DNA of 64,000 nt from Stenotrophomonas maltophilia (GCA_002364755.1 DEZI01000017.1:36562-100561), one strand, 5' to 3'. Numbered from the stretch's first letter, positions 6,438-15,326 are shown. Notes: generated by a model not told the origin, from the sequence alone. Translations and numbers: made by a program.

Positions 6438-8671
6438 GGGTGTTCTCCGTTTTGATGGGGCAGGGTGAAATACAGGGTGGCGCCCTTGCCCAGCGCGCCT
6501 TCGGCCCAGGTGCGGCCGCCATGGCGGCCGACGATGCGGCGTACATTGGCCAGGCCGATCCCGGTGCCTTCGAATTCCTCGACGTGGTGCAGGCGCTGGA
6601 ACACGCCGAACAGCTTGTCTACGTAACGCATGTCGAAACCGCAGCCGTTGTCGCGGACGAAGAAGACGTTCTCCTCGTCGGTGCGTTCACAACCGATCTC
6701 GATGACGGCGTGCTCGCGTTCGCGGGTGAACTTGACGGCGTTGGACAGCAGGTTCTGCCAGACCAGGCGCATCATCGTCGGGTCGGCCTCGATGACCGGC
6801 AGCGCGCCGACCTTCCACTCGACCTCGCGCCCGGCATAGTCGAAGGCCAGGCTGCGGCGCACATCACTGACCAGGGCGCCCATGTCCAGGCGCATGCGGC
6901 CGAGGGTCGAGCGGCCCATCTGCGAAAAACTCAGCAGGTCGTCGACCAGCGTGCCGGCCGACTTGGCTGATTCGACGATGGTGTCCAGGAAGCGGCGCTC
7001 GGTGGCGTCCAGGCGATCGGCGGCGGAACTGCCGAGCAGTTCCGAATAGCCGACGATGTGCCGGAAGGGCGCACGCAGGTCATGGCTGACCGAGTACGAG
7101 AACGCCTCCAGCTCCTTGTTGCTGCGCAGGAGCTGTTCGTTGAGTTCGGCCATCTCCTCGGCCTTGCGCAGCACGATGTCGACGATGGCAGTGCGCATCT
7201 CGTGCGCGGCGTCGCGGTCGGCATCGTTCCACGGCAGGCTGCGCTGCTGCACGGTTTCCTTCCAGGCTTCGAAGGAATTACGTGGTGACAGCACCGTTCC
7301 GGGCGCCGCGGTCTTGCGCGGGTCGCCGCCCCAACGCACGGTGCGCACCACTTCGGGGCGGAACCACATCAGGAAACTGTCGTGCAGCTGGGAGATCGAG
7401 ACCGCCAGCAGGCCGCTCGCGGTCTCGGTCAGGGCTTCGCCCGCGGGCCAGCGGCTGGCCAGGTGATCGGTGGCATAGACCTCGTCACCGGCGTGTTCGC
7501 TGGCCAGCCAGTGGGCGATATCCAGCACCTCGTTGCGGGCGGGGCAGTGCCCGACCAGCAGGCAGTCGCCCTTGTGCACGATTGCAGCGCCGGCGGCATT
7601 GGTCAGCGACATCAGGCTGGCCGGATCCTGGCGCAGCGCGGCCATGAACTCCTCGTCACCGGCCATGCGCCCCAGCAGCCGGACCAGCACCGAGCGGCGG
7701 TTGATGCGTTCTTCCACTGCGCGGGCGCGTTCCTTAAGGGCAATCTGCAGCGAGACGATCTGGCCCATGAACTCACAGGCGGTGCGCACCGGGTAGGGCA
7801 GGCGCCGGGCATCCGCACTGTGGCAGGACACCAGGCCCCACAGCTGGCCTTCGTGGATCAGTGATACCGACATCGACGAGCCGGTGCCCATGTTGCGCAT
7901 GTACTGCAGGTGCACCGGCGAGACACTGCGCAGTACGGAAAGGCTCAGGTCGGTCGGCGCCGCATCGGCATGCTGCGCAGCGCGCACCAGCGGCACCGCG
8001 GTGTAGTTGGCATCGGCGATCAGGCGCACGCGGTTGCGGCGGTAGAGTTCGCGCGCCTGCGCCGGGATGTCCGACTCCGGGAAGCGCAGGTCGAGATAGG
8101 AGGGCAGTACCCCGTTGCCATCCTCGGCAATGACGATGCCGTTCCAGCTGCTGTCGAACTGGTAGACCAGGGTGCGGTCGAAGCCGGTCATCGCGCGCAT
8201 GTGCTCGGCGGCGATCTGGCACAGTGCCTCGACCGTACTGGCGGTCTCGATGGCCACCATCAGCTGGCGGATGGCCGGATACAGGGCTTCCAGCGAAGCC
8301 GGCTGGCCCGCAACCGGTGATTCCAGCTCCAGCAGCAGAGCCTGCGCCGAGCGATGGGCCAGTATCTGGTGCCGCCCGTACCCCGGCAGTTCGATGGAGC
8401 CGATGTGCACCGAACTGTCCAAGGCCAGCTGGCCGACCGGCTCGATGCAGTCCGCCAGGACGCCGCCAAGCACGTCGGCCAGCGGCTGTCCCAGCGGGTC
8501 GCCGAACCCTTCAAGCAGGGCTGGCTCACTCACCGCGCGCTCGAGGACCTGCAGCGAGTACGGGTCGACCACCAGCAGCACGCCGTAAGGCTGGATCGCA
8601 CCCGGCGTGTGGATGGGCTCACGCGCGCAGAGGTCAAGCGCGGCGTCCTGCGCGGTTTCAGCAGATGACAT
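6434..8671 (-). CDS. bphP: Bacteriophytochrome histidine kinase
   Basis: Red/far-red photoreceptor of 745 residues with PAS-GAF-PHY sensory core and histidine kinase. Cys15 precedes EPIHTPGAIQP, the usual site of biliverdin attachment. The GAF domain has PESDIP (198-203, usually PASDIP), His254 in SPVHLQYMRNMG and His284 in VSCHS, equivalent to chromophore-contacting residues of Deinococcus BphP. The kinase has SHDLRAPFRH and a canonical ATPase domain. ATG 8671 is preferred because Cys15 then lies at the usual distance from the start; a GTG at 8725 is possible. First gene of an operon with a response regulator and hybrid kinase. No heme oxygenase gene lies within the window. Confidence 0.93.
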   Translation of the reverse strand: MSSAETAQDAALDLCAREPIHTPGAIQPYGVLLVVDPYSLQVLERAVSEPALLEGFGDPLGQPLADVLGGVLADCIEPVGQLALDSSVHIGSIELPGYGRHQILAHRSAQALLLELESPVAGQPASLEALYPAIRQLMVAIETASTVEALCQIAAEHMRAMTGFDRTLVYQFDSSWNGIVIAEDGNGVLPSYLDLRFPESDIPAQARELYRRNRVRLIADANYTAVPLVRAAQHADAAPTDLSLSVLRSVSPVHLQYMRNMGTGSSMSVSLIHEGQLWGLVSCHSADARRLPYPVRTACEFMGQIVSLQIALKERARAVEERINRRSVLVRLLGRMAGDEEFMAALRQDPASLMSLTNAAGAAIVHKGDCLLVGHCPARNEVLDIAHWLASEHAGDEVYATDHLASRWPAGEALTETASGLLAVSISQLHDSFLMWFRPEVVRTVRWGGDPRKTAAPGTVLSPRNSFEAWKETVQQRSLPWNDADRDAAHEMRTAIVDIVLRKAEEMAELNEQLLRSNKELEAFSYSVSHDLRAPFRHIVGYSELLGSSAADRLDATERRFLDTIVESAKSAGTLVDDLLSFSQMGRSTLGRMRLDMGALVSDVRRSLAFDYAGREVEWKVGALPVIEADPTMMRLVWQNLLSNAVKFTREREHAVIEIGCERTDEENVFFVRDNGCGFDMRYVDKLFGVFQRLHHVEEFEGTGIGLANVRRIVGRHGGRTWAEGALGKGATLYFTLPHQNGEHP

Positions 8672-9010
8672 CAGCGCCAATGCTCGCGGTTCGGGGCAGG
8701 TTGACAGCGCCGCAATGCACGCCACGACGCACGTCTGAGACGGAGAAAAAAGCCATTGCTACATGGTGACGCAAAAACGGTGATTCGCATACCACTCTCT
8801 CATGTAAAACCGGAGGACCGCGACACTGAACTGTTCAGCCTTCGATGCAGGTGGCAGCGTGGGAGCCTTCGCGGATCGTGCATCAGCGCTGCACGCGTGC
8901 TGCACGCGCGGCTGCATACAGTCATCCCACCCCCTTCATGGCGACGCCGCGTGGATCTGCAGCCTTCCATTCCTCCCTTCGATCGTCATCCTGCCTTCCC
9001 ACGTCGGCCG
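8672..9010. other. Intergenic region upstream of bphP and the zinc-ribbon gene
   Basis: 339 bases between divergent genes. It contains three near copies of GCTGCACGCG at 8888-8897, 8899-8908 and 8911-8920 (the last is GCTGCATACA), spaced 11 and 12 bases, which could be a binding array. The last copy resembles the ECF -10 (GCTGCATACAG against GCTGCGTACAG in the sigma promoter), but no matching -35 lies at the right distance. No gene is evident. Confidence 0.4.
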
Positions 9011-9265
9011 ATGGCGGACAGTGCCCACTTCGAGCTGCTCGACGTCAGTGCCCTGCAGGATCCCTGCAGCGGCCGCATCGTCCATCTCTATGCCCTGGTG
9101 GCGCGCTGCACGGCGTGCGAGACGGTGTTCAAGGCAGAGGAAGGCGCTGGCCTGGTCAGCACTTCGTCGGCCCGCGTGGTGCGCTGCCCGTCGGGCTGTG
9201 GCCAGCAGTCCTTCACCGGCGCCGCGCTGCGGCAGTGGCGGGCGGCGATCGTACCCGCCGCTTGA
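9011..9265 (+). CDS. Small Cys-rich (zinc-ribbon-like) protein
   Basis: Unrecognised 84-residue protein. It has the pairs CTAC (residues about 36-39) and CPSGC near residue 60, a spacing typical of a small zinc-binding fold. The start at ATG 9011 is the last before the conserved part; longer forms would have a low-complexity N-terminus. A second protein in this window (43341-43646) aligns with it over about 60 residues, sharing the pattern HC/RC-x-AC, a following Phe, a Gly-Leu and a second Cys pair. Function unknown; both copies lie next to photoreceptor genes. Confidence 0.65.
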   Translation: MADSAHFELLDVSALQDPCSGRIVHLYALVARCTACETVFKAEEGAGLVSTSSARVVRCPSGCGQQSFTGAALRQWRAAIVPAA

Positions 9266-9272
9266 GCCGCGC

Positions 9273-9758
9273 TTAAAGTATTGAGGGATTGAGCTGCCAC
9301 ACCGCATGGTTGAGTGCTGTAGCAAAGCTGACCCAGGCCAGATAGGGCAGCAGCAGCCACGCCGCCAGGGCCCTGCGCCGGGCGAAGGCCACCATCGTGG
9401 CCACGATCAGCACCAGCAAGAGCAGGATGTCGGCGAACGCTGCGCCGCCGAGCTTCCACGCGAAGAACAGCCAGCTCCAGAGCACGTTGACAAGCAGTTG
9501 CGCGACGTACAGTCCAAGCGCGGCCCCATTGCTGCGCCAGCCGCCCTGGCGCCAGACCAGCCACGCGCTGAGCGCCATCAATATATATAAGAGTGTCCAG
9601 ACCGGTCCAAACACATTGGCCGGCGGCGCCCAGCTGGGCTGCTCTAGTTGCCCGTAGAACTGCGCGGCGGTGATCGAGGCGCGCGCACCCAGTGCCGCTG
9701 CAGCCAATGTAAGCGCCAGCCAACCCACCAGGCCAAACATCTGTCTTCTGTGATTCAT
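9273..9758 (-). CDS. tspO: TspO/MBR family tryptophan-rich sensory protein
   Basis: 161-residue membrane protein with five hydrophobic helices and family motifs WAPPANVFGPVWTLLYILMA and NVLWSWLFFAWK. TspO proteins bind tetrapyrroles such as protoporphyrin IX and act in tetrapyrrole breakdown, oxidative stress and light or oxygen signalling (classically in Rhodobacter). ATG 9758 follows GAGAGG; a GTG lies one codon earlier. A predicted ECF promoter ends 38 bases upstream, so tspO is a likely member of the photo-oxidative regulon. Porphyrins are photosensitisers that generate singlet oxygen, which fits. Confidence 0.93.
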   Translation of the reverse strand: MNHRRQMFGLVGWLALTLAAAALGARASITAAQFYGQLEQPSWAPPANVFGPVWTLLYILMALSAWLVWRQGGWRSNGAALGLYVAQLLVNVLWSWLFFAWKLGGAAFADILLLLVLIVATMVAFARRRALAAWLLLPYLAWVSFATALNHAVWQLNPSIL

Positions 9759-9795
9759 CACTGATCCTCTCGAACATTTGCCATCGCAGCAGGTC

Positions 9796-9822
9796 TACGC
9801 AGACCGGTGCGTGTTGGATGCA
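9796..9822 (-). promoter_or_regulatory. Predicted ECF promoter of tspO
   Basis: Minus strand TGCATCCA (9822-9815), 12 bases, CTGCGTA (9802-9796), 38 bases before the tspO start. It sits between tspO and the tail of the AsmA-like gene, so tspO need not depend on read-through from that gene. Confidence 0.75.
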
Positions 9823-9835
9823 GGCGCCGCAATGC

Positions 9836-12022
9836 TCAGTCCGCTGTGCCGGCTGCGCCGTCGGCAGGCAGCAGGGCCGGGCGCCCGTCGAACCATTCGC
9901 GCGCGCCCGCCAGATGCCACTGGCGCTGCTTGCCGTCCAGTTCGATGCCGGCACCCAGCAGTCCCCAGCGCAGGTACAGATCGCCGCGCTTGTTCTGCCC
10001 GAGCAGATCCAGCCGCGCCCGCAGGGACAGCCGCTCGTTCTCGGCTTCCAGGCCGTCGAGCACCAGATGGCCTGACTGCCAGCGCAGCCGGGTGGTTGCA
10101 TTCACCTCTCCGGAGTCGAGCAGGGACAGCGCCCAGCGCGGGTAGTCGCCACGCTCGGCGAACACCGCCAGCAGGGGCGCGGCATCGCTCATCGTCAGTG
10201 CAGCGCTGGCATCGACCCGGAACGGTGCCTGTGCATCGATACGTCCTTGCTTGAACTGCACGCGTCCCCGCCAGGGCGTCTTTCGCTGCTGCTGCCCAAC
10301 CTGCACGTTGCGCAGCTGCACCGACGTGCCCGACAGGTCGAAGTAGCGCTGCTTGAAGTCGGCGCGGCGCAGGGTGGCGTCGACCTCGGCGTTGCCCAGC
10401 AGGTCGAGGCCGGCCACCTGCAGGCGTGCGCCGTCGCCGCGCAGGGTGGCGGTGCCGTGGCCGACCCGGCCATCGGTGTCCAGTTCCACATCGCCGGTAA
10501 GCGAGCCGGTGCCACCCAGTAGCTTGGCCTGGCCCTTGCCCAGATAGCGGTTGTAGGCGGTCAGGTCCGGTATCGTGGCATTGCTGAAGCGCAGGCGCGC
10601 ACGCATGTCCTTGCGGAACTCACGCAGGCGGCCATCACCGCTGAGCACCAGCGAGAGGTCGCGGCCGTCGAACAAGGTGTCTCCTTTCTCACTGCCTGCG
10701 CGTGCGTTGAAGCGCGGTACCCGCACATCCAGCGTGGCGCGGGTGGGCGTGCCGGGCGCCAGCTCGCCGTGTGCGCTGGCCGTGCCGGTCATGCGCACGC
10801 CCGCTACTTCGGCTGTCGCCGCCGCTTCAGGAATGTCCACCGTGCTGCCGGCTGCGAGCTCCCCCGCTTTCAGCTGCAGGTCCGCCCGCACGGTGCCGCC
10901 ACCGTCCAGCTGCACCCAGGGCTTGCGCAGGAACAGGGCGGGAATCCAGTTGAGCGAGGTGAAGATCCATTCGCCCTGCACCCGACCGGAGGTGCGCTCG
11001 ATCAACTGGCCAGGCTCGCGGAAGGGAATCTTCCGACCCGTGATGTGCAGGTCGGCATCGAGCGAGGCGCCCGTACCCTCGCGCGCCGGCAGGCGTGCCT
11101 GCAGCCGGATGTCCTGGGCGGCGTTCAACTGCAGGGCCAGCGTGCCGCGATCGGGGGCGCCGGCGCCGGCCTGCAGCGGCACCCGCCAGACGGCCCGACT
11201 GCCCGGCTGCAGGGTGCCGCGGTCGAGCGTGATGTCTGCCTGCAATTGGCCGGTACTGGGTGAGCTGGAAACCGCCAGCGTCCGCGCATCGGTGTCCACC
11301 CGGATGCCGTGACTGCGCGCATCCACCTTCAGCGCGCCGTGGAGGATGTCGAACTTGGCGAGGCCGGGCGCCTGGTCGCGGTAGTGCCAGGGGTAGCCAA
11401 ACGTCGCCTCGACCTTCATTGCGTCCAGCAGCTGCACGCCGTCATAGCTGGCGATGGCATCGCTGAAGGCCACCTGCGAATCGTACAGTTCCGACGGGCC
11501 GCCACGCAGCTGCTTGCGGAAGCCGACGGTGCCCTGGCCCTGGCCGATGATCAGCAGCTTGCCGAAGCGGGCGTGCTGGATGGAATCACTGTGGATAGCG
11601 TCGAAGCGCAGGGTCCAGCCCTGGTTGCCGCGCGGGGGCGGCGGCACGACATCGTCGACACGGGTGACTTCGGCCGTCACGCCAGTGGCGTTCAGGTGCG
11701 GCACGCGCACTTCGCGGCGGAACAACGGCCACAACGCCAGGCGGGCGCTTGCCCGGTCGGCGTGCAGCACATACACCGTGTGGTTCACATGGCCGCGCAT
11801 GTGCACGTTCCAGGCGATCACATGCCCCGGCAGAAGGGTGATGGCGGGGCCGGTGCGCATCACGAACTTCTGCGGTTTGCGGTTGGTGACCAGGTCGAAC
11901 AGCGGCGTGTTGAGGAAGATATTGCCCGCCAGCAGATAGAGCGCGTAAACGCTGGCAACGCTCCAGGCCAGCAGCCGCCAGCGGCGCGGCCATCGGGTGA
12001 AACCTGCGGGAAATGCGGGCAT
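9836..12022 (-). CDS. AsmA/TamB-like inner-membrane-anchored periplasmic protein
   Basis: 728-residue protein with one N-terminal membrane anchor (about residues 15-35, LLAWSVASVYALYLLAGNIF) and a long periplasmic region of repetitive beta strands. Segments such as LNATGVTAEVTRVD, GRVQGEWIFTSLNW and LDLLGNAEVDATLRRADF are typical of AsmA-like proteins, which bridge the envelope and are linked to phospholipid transport or outer-membrane assembly. I cannot assign a specific subfamily. No clear operon partner; tspO downstream has its own promoter. Confidence 0.6.
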   Translation of the reverse strand: MPAFPAGFTRWPRRWRLLAWSVASVYALYLLAGNIFLNTPLFDLVTNRKPQKFVMRTGPAITLLPGHVIAWNVHMRGHVNHTVYVLHADRASARLALWPLFRREVRVPHLNATGVTAEVTRVDDVVPPPPRGNQGWTLRFDAIHSDSIQHARFGKLLIIGQGQGTVGFRKQLRGGPSELYDSQVAFSDAIASYDGVQLLDAMKVEATFGYPWHYRDQAPGLAKFDILHGALKVDARSHGIRVDTDARTLAVSSSPSTGQLQADITLDRGTLQPGSRAVWRVPLQAGAGAPDRGTLALQLNAAQDIRLQARLPAREGTGASLDADLHITGRKIPFREPGQLIERTSGRVQGEWIFTSLNWIPALFLRKPWVQLDGGGTVRADLQLKAGELAAGSTVDIPEAAATAEVAGVRMTGTASAHGELAPGTPTRATLDVRVPRFNARAGSEKGDTLFDGRDLSLVLSGDGRLREFRKDMRARLRFSNATIPDLTAYNRYLGKGQAKLLGGTGSLTGDVELDTDGRVGHGTATLRGDGARLQVAGLDLLGNAEVDATLRRADFKQRYFDLSGTSVQLRNVQVGQQQRKTPWRGRVQFKQGRIDAQAPFRVDASAALTMSDAAPLLAVFAERGDYPRWALSLLDSGEVNATTRLRWQSGHLVLDGLEAENERLSLRARLDLLGQNKRGDLYLRWGLLGAGIELDGKQRQWHLAGAREWFDGRPALLPADGAAGTAD

Positions 12023-12064
12023 TCGGGCTCATCGACGGGTGGGACGTGCGTCACTATCCCGGAC

Positions 12065-12112
12065 ATCACTGCGTGATGATGTGAATGCCTGGCGATGTCG
12101 CCTGCCTATAAT
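12065..12112 (+). promoter_or_regulatory. Candidate promoter with upstream palindrome, effector gene
   Basis: A perfect -10 box TATAAT lies at 12107-12112, 28 bases before the effector start. No good -35 is seen. A palindrome ATCAC-TGC-GTGAT at 12065-12077 just upstream could be an activator or repressor site. Confidence 0.4.
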
Positions 12113-12139
12113 CGTGGGCTACGTAGAGGAGCCCATGGC

Positions 12140-13969
12140 ATGACTGCAGAGGCTGGCAAGGACAGCACCACCGCTTACGACGCCCCGGAGAAGGCGGCCT
12201 TCGATCCCATTTACACCTCCAGCGTGCACGAAGCGCGGCGGACGACGCGCGACGGCAGCGTGACGATTTCCGAGACCGGGGTGAAGTCCAGCGGCGAACG
12301 CAAACTGGCCGGAACCAAGTTCGCGGGACAGTTCGTTGAAGCCAGCGCCACCGTCACCGAAATTGTCGTCGATGGACGCAACGAATTCCAGCTGGAGGTG
12401 GCCAATGCCACCCGCAGCCAGCTGAAGGCCGGCATCGTCGAAGGCGCGGCGACCGCCGGTGGCCGTGGCCGCTACAAGGTGGCCCTGCCGCAGGGCGACA
12501 GCACCGATCCGCGCGACGTCAGTCCACTGGATCCGACCACCATCCCGCGCGGGGGCAGCGTCATCCTCGATGGCCAGGAATTCACTGGAACGCAGATGGA
12601 AGCGCGTTTCCGCAGCATGGCCGTCGAGAGCCAGCTGACCGAGGCGCAGGGCGCCAGTTATCGCGTCGATCGCCTCAGCGATGGCCGGGTGCGCGTCAGC
12701 ACTGGCCCGAACGAGGCCGTGGAGGCGTTCAATGGCTTGGGCTTCTCGGCAGGCAAGTTGAGCGCCGTTGCCGGCCGCCAGGATGGACTGGGGCAGTCGT
12801 CGGTGCGCAGCGCGACCTTCGATCTGGAGCAGGCCGATGGCCGCGCGGCCTACGCGGAGTTTGTCGAGACCGGACGGATGCAGGCCGGCACGCCGGGCGT
12901 GCAGGACCTGGCCACCATCGAGCGGATCGGCATGGATTCGCAGACCCGCCTGAAGCTGGATTACAACGACAAACTTGGGCTGGACCTGGCCGGCCAGCGC
13001 AATGCCGGCGACATTGTCCGCGTGCGCCGCGAGGATGGCAGCTACACCGAGCGGATGAACCTGGAGTACAGCGGCAACCTGCCGATGAGCCGCATCAGCG
13101 CCTACGGTGCCGACGGCAAAGAAGACCTCGCGCAGCGCCGCTACGAATTCACCTTCGACCTGAAGGACAACCCGAATGGCGAGCAGATCGCCAGCCTGGT
13201 CAACAGCGCGCTGGCCGGGCGGGCCGGCAACGCTGTGCGCGGGCCATTGAAGGCCGGCGAAGTGAACACGCTGGTGCTGGACGAGGGCCAGATGCGCGGG
13301 CTGATGCAGCGCACCCAGGCGATGGCCAGGGACAACCCGATGATGGGCCCGGCCTGGCATCTGCTGGCCGAGGACGGGCAGGGCCGGCCGCAGCAGGATG
13401 TCGATGCCTTTGCCGTGGCGCTGGCGCGCAATCAGGGGCATTCGGCCCATGGCATGGCCGAGCGCCTGTTCCACGTCGCCGCCGCGGGTGGCCAGGATCT
13501 GCAGAAGATCGACGCCGCCGTGCGCGGTGACCACCTGCAGGGCCTGCCGCCGCCGTCGCCGCTGCTGCCGCAGCAGGACCCGCGCCATGCCAGCAGCCCG
13601 CACCACGCGATGTGGTGCCAGAGCCAAGGCGCGGTCGGCAGCCTGGACCAGGCCCTCGGCCGTACACCGGATGAGATGAGCGAGCGCCTGAGCATGGCTT
13701 TGCTGGTGGCGGCGCGGCACAAGGGCATGCAGCGCATCGATGAAGCCGTGCTCAGCGAAGATGGCCGATACGCGTTCGCGGTGCAGGGTGAGGCGCATGC
13801 GGCTGACCGGCAGATTGCCCGCGCCGACACTGCGCATGCCGTCGCCACGCCGGCGAGCGAGCAGGTGCGTGAGCTGCCGCAGCCCGCCGAGGGCAGCACC
13901 GAACACGCACAGGCCGTGCAGCAGGAACAGCAGGTGCAGGAGCAGGCCAGCCGGGCGATGGCGCGTTGA
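12140..13969 (+). CDS. Candidate type IV secretion effector with C-terminal XVIPCD
   Basis: 609-residue protein. The last 130 residues match the Xanthomonas VirD4-interacting conserved domain: an LDQALGRTPDEMSERLSMAL block, then RIDEAVLSEDGRYAFAVQG, then a Gln-rich tail (VQQEQQVQEQ). In X. citri and S. maltophilia this domain delivers antibacterial toxins through the type IV secretion system. The N-terminal ~480 residues have no catalytic motif I recognise; they look beta-rich and hydrophilic, without a signal peptide. ATG 12140 follows AGAGGA. Such effectors normally have an adjacent immunity gene, but both neighbours are unrelated (AsmA-like, divergent; RsbR downstream). Domain call fairly sure, toxin activity unknown. 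Confidence 0.75.
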   Translation: MTAEAGKDSTTAYDAPEKAAFDPIYTSSVHEARRTTRDGSVTISETGVKSSGERKLAGTKFAGQFVEASATVTEIVVDGRNEFQLEVANATRSQLKAGIVEGAATAGGRGRYKVALPQGDSTDPRDVSPLDPTTIPRGGSVILDGQEFTGTQMEARFRSMAVESQLTEAQGASYRVDRLSDGRVRVSTGPNEAVEAFNGLGFSAGKLSAVAGRQDGLGQSSVRSATFDLEQADGRAAYAEFVETGRMQAGTPGVQDLATIERIGMDSQTRLKLDYNDKLGLDLAGQRNAGDIVRVRREDGSYTERMNLEYSGNLPMSRISAYGADGKEDLAQRRYEFTFDLKDNPNGEQIASLVNSALAGRAGNAVRGPLKAGEVNTLVLDEGQMRGLMQRTQAMARDNPMMGPAWHLLAEDGQGRPQQDVDAFAVALARNQGHSAHGMAERLFHVAAAGGQDLQKIDAAVRGDHLQGLPPPSPLLPQQDPRHASSPHHAMWCQSQGAVGSLDQALGRTPDEMSERLSMALLVAARHKGMQRIDEAVLSEDGRYAFAVQGEAHAADRQIARADTAHAVATPASEQVRELPQPAEGSTEHAQAVQQEQQVQEQASRAMAR

Positions 13970-13985
13970 CGCCCGCAGAGGAAAA

Positions 13986-14004
13986 ATGTGAAGAAATTTC
14001 ACAT
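13986..14004. promoter_or_regulatory. Palindrome upstream of the rsb operon
   Basis: ATGTGAA-GAAAT-TTCACAT, perfect 7-base arms around a 5-base centre, 100 bases before rsbR. It resembles a CRP/Clp half-site pair but has a 7-base instead of 6-base spacer between TGTGA and TCACA, so a different regulator is more likely. It could also end transcription of the effector gene, but there is no T-run. Confidence 0.4.
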
Positions 14005-14103
14005 GGAGAAAACGTCTTCACAGTGCTTAATACGGTTCCTGACGAGTAGGGGGCTTGTCGATAAGGACGGCTCCTGACGTCTCCAACTACCTGGACCGTA
14101 CCC

Positions 14104-14964
14104 ATGGCGGCTTTGCAGCAGCGCACCATCGATCTCATCCGCGAGCACCAGTCGACGCTGATCGCGCAGTGGCGTGACAACCTCAATGCCGCCGGCCAGA
14201 ACGATGACAGCCGCATCGGTGCGCACGACCTGGACATCCAGGTCAATGAATTCTGGCATCTGCTGCTGCCCGCGCTGTCAGCCGCCGATACCGGCAACCT
14301 GCACGGCGCCGAGTGGCAGGTCATCCGCCATTTCCTTGAAGACCTCTCGCGCGACCGCGCGATCAAGGGCTTCACGTCCTCGGAGACGGCCACCTTCATC
14401 TTCTCGCTGAAGCGGCCGCTGTTCCAGCTGCTGCAGCAGCACCACAGTGGCGATCCCCAGTCGCTCGGCGAGCAGCTGTGGTCGATCTCCGAGCTGCTGG
14501 ACGTGCTCGGCCTGCACACGGTCAAGGCCTTCCAGCGCACCCGCGAGGATGTCATCCAGCGACAGCAGGAAGAAATGCTGGAGCTCTCCACGCCCGTGGT
14601 GAAGCTGTGGGATGGCGTATTGGCACTGCCGATGATCGGCACGCTGGACTCGCAGCGCACCCAGGTGGTGATGGAATCGCTGCTGCAGCGGATCGTGGAT
14701 ACCGGTTCGGAAATCGCCATCATCGACATCACCGGCGTGCCCACCGTTGACACGCTGGTCGCCCAGCACCTGCTGAAGACCGTCACCGCCATCCGCCTGA
14801 TGGGCGCCGACGCCATCATCAGCGGCGTGCGTCCGCAGATCGCGCAGACCATCGTGCACCTGGGCCTGGACCTGCAGGGCATCGTGACCAAGGCCAACCT
14901 GGCCGACGCACTGGCCCTGGCGCTCAAGCGTACCGGCCTGACCGTCACCCAGGCCAGCCGCTGA
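14104..14964 (+). CDS. rsbR: RsbR-type stressosome scaffold protein (STAS domain)
   Basis: 286 residues: an N-terminal four-helix, non-heme-globin-like sensor half and a C-terminal STAS domain from about residue 160. The STAS part closely follows Bacillus RsbR: the phosphorylatable Thr of IGTLDSQR and that of GVPTVDTLVAQHLLKT are both present (Thr171 and Thr205 in B. subtilis RsbRA), followed by GVRPQIAQTIVHLGLDL. In Bacillus, RsbR and RsbS assemble into the stressosome. First gene of a six-gene operon with overlapping or abutting genes; its stop overlaps the rsbS start by one base. Confidence 0.92.
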   Translation: MAALQQRTIDLIREHQSTLIAQWRDNLNAAGQNDDSRIGAHDLDIQVNEFWHLLLPALSAADTGNLHGAEWQVIRHFLEDLSRDRAIKGFTSSETATFIFSLKRPLFQLLQQHHSGDPQSLGEQLWSISELLDVLGLHTVKAFQRTREDVIQRQQEEMLELSTPVVKLWDGVLALPMIGTLDSQRTQVVMESLLQRIVDTGSEIAIIDITGVPTVDTLVAQHLLKTVTAIRLMGADAIISGVRPQIAQTIVHLGLDLQGIVTKANLADALALALKRTGLTVTQASR

Positions 14965-15326
14965 TGGACCGCATTCCGATCCTGCAGATGGGCGACCTGC
15001 TGCTGGTCACTATCCAGGTGGACATGCATGACCAGCTTGCACTTAACCTGCAGGACGACCTCAGCGAGCGCATTTGCCGCACTTCTGCGCGCGGCGTGCT
15101 TATCGATATCTCCGCCCTGGACATCGTCGACTCCTTCATCGGCCGCATGATCGCCACCATTTCCGCGCTCTCGCGGGTGATGGACGCGACCACCGTGGTC
15201 GTGGGCATGCAGCCGGCCGTGGCCATCACCCTGGTCGAGCTGGGCCTGGACCTGAGCGGCGTGCGCACGGCACTGAACGTGGAGCGCGGCATGAAACTGC
15301 TGCGCCAGCGTGATGGACAGCCATGA
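14964..15326 (+). CDS. rsbS: RsbS-type stressosome STAS protein
   Basis: 120-residue single STAS domain. The segment RGVLIDISALDIVDSFIGRM carries the Ser (VDSF) equivalent to B. subtilis RsbS Ser59, the residue phosphorylated by RsbT to release the kinase. It ends in ATGA, overlapping the rsbT start. Length and gene order (R-S-T) match the family. Confidence 0.92.
   Translation: MDRIPILQMGDLLLVTIQVDMHDQLALNLQDDLSERICRTSARGVLIDISALDIVDSFIGRMIATISALSRVMDATTVVVGMQPAVAITLVELGLDLSGVRTALNVERGMKLLRQRDGQP

Noticed and set aside
8879..8920. TGCATCAG and GCTGCATACAG upstream of the zinc-ribbon gene as a possible further ECF promoter
   Set aside because: The two parts resemble -35 and -10 but are not at the 12-base distance; the nearest combination needs mismatches in both boxes.
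12119..14002. Long open frame on the minus strand opposite the effector gene
   Set aside because: Its product is low-complexity and His/Ala-rich without motifs; the plus frame has a good ribosome site and XVIPCD signature, so the minus frame is a high-GC shadow.
13987..14003. Clp/CRP site TGTGA-N-TCACA before rsbR
   Set aside because: Spacer is seven instead of six bases, so it does not fit the family's helical phasing.
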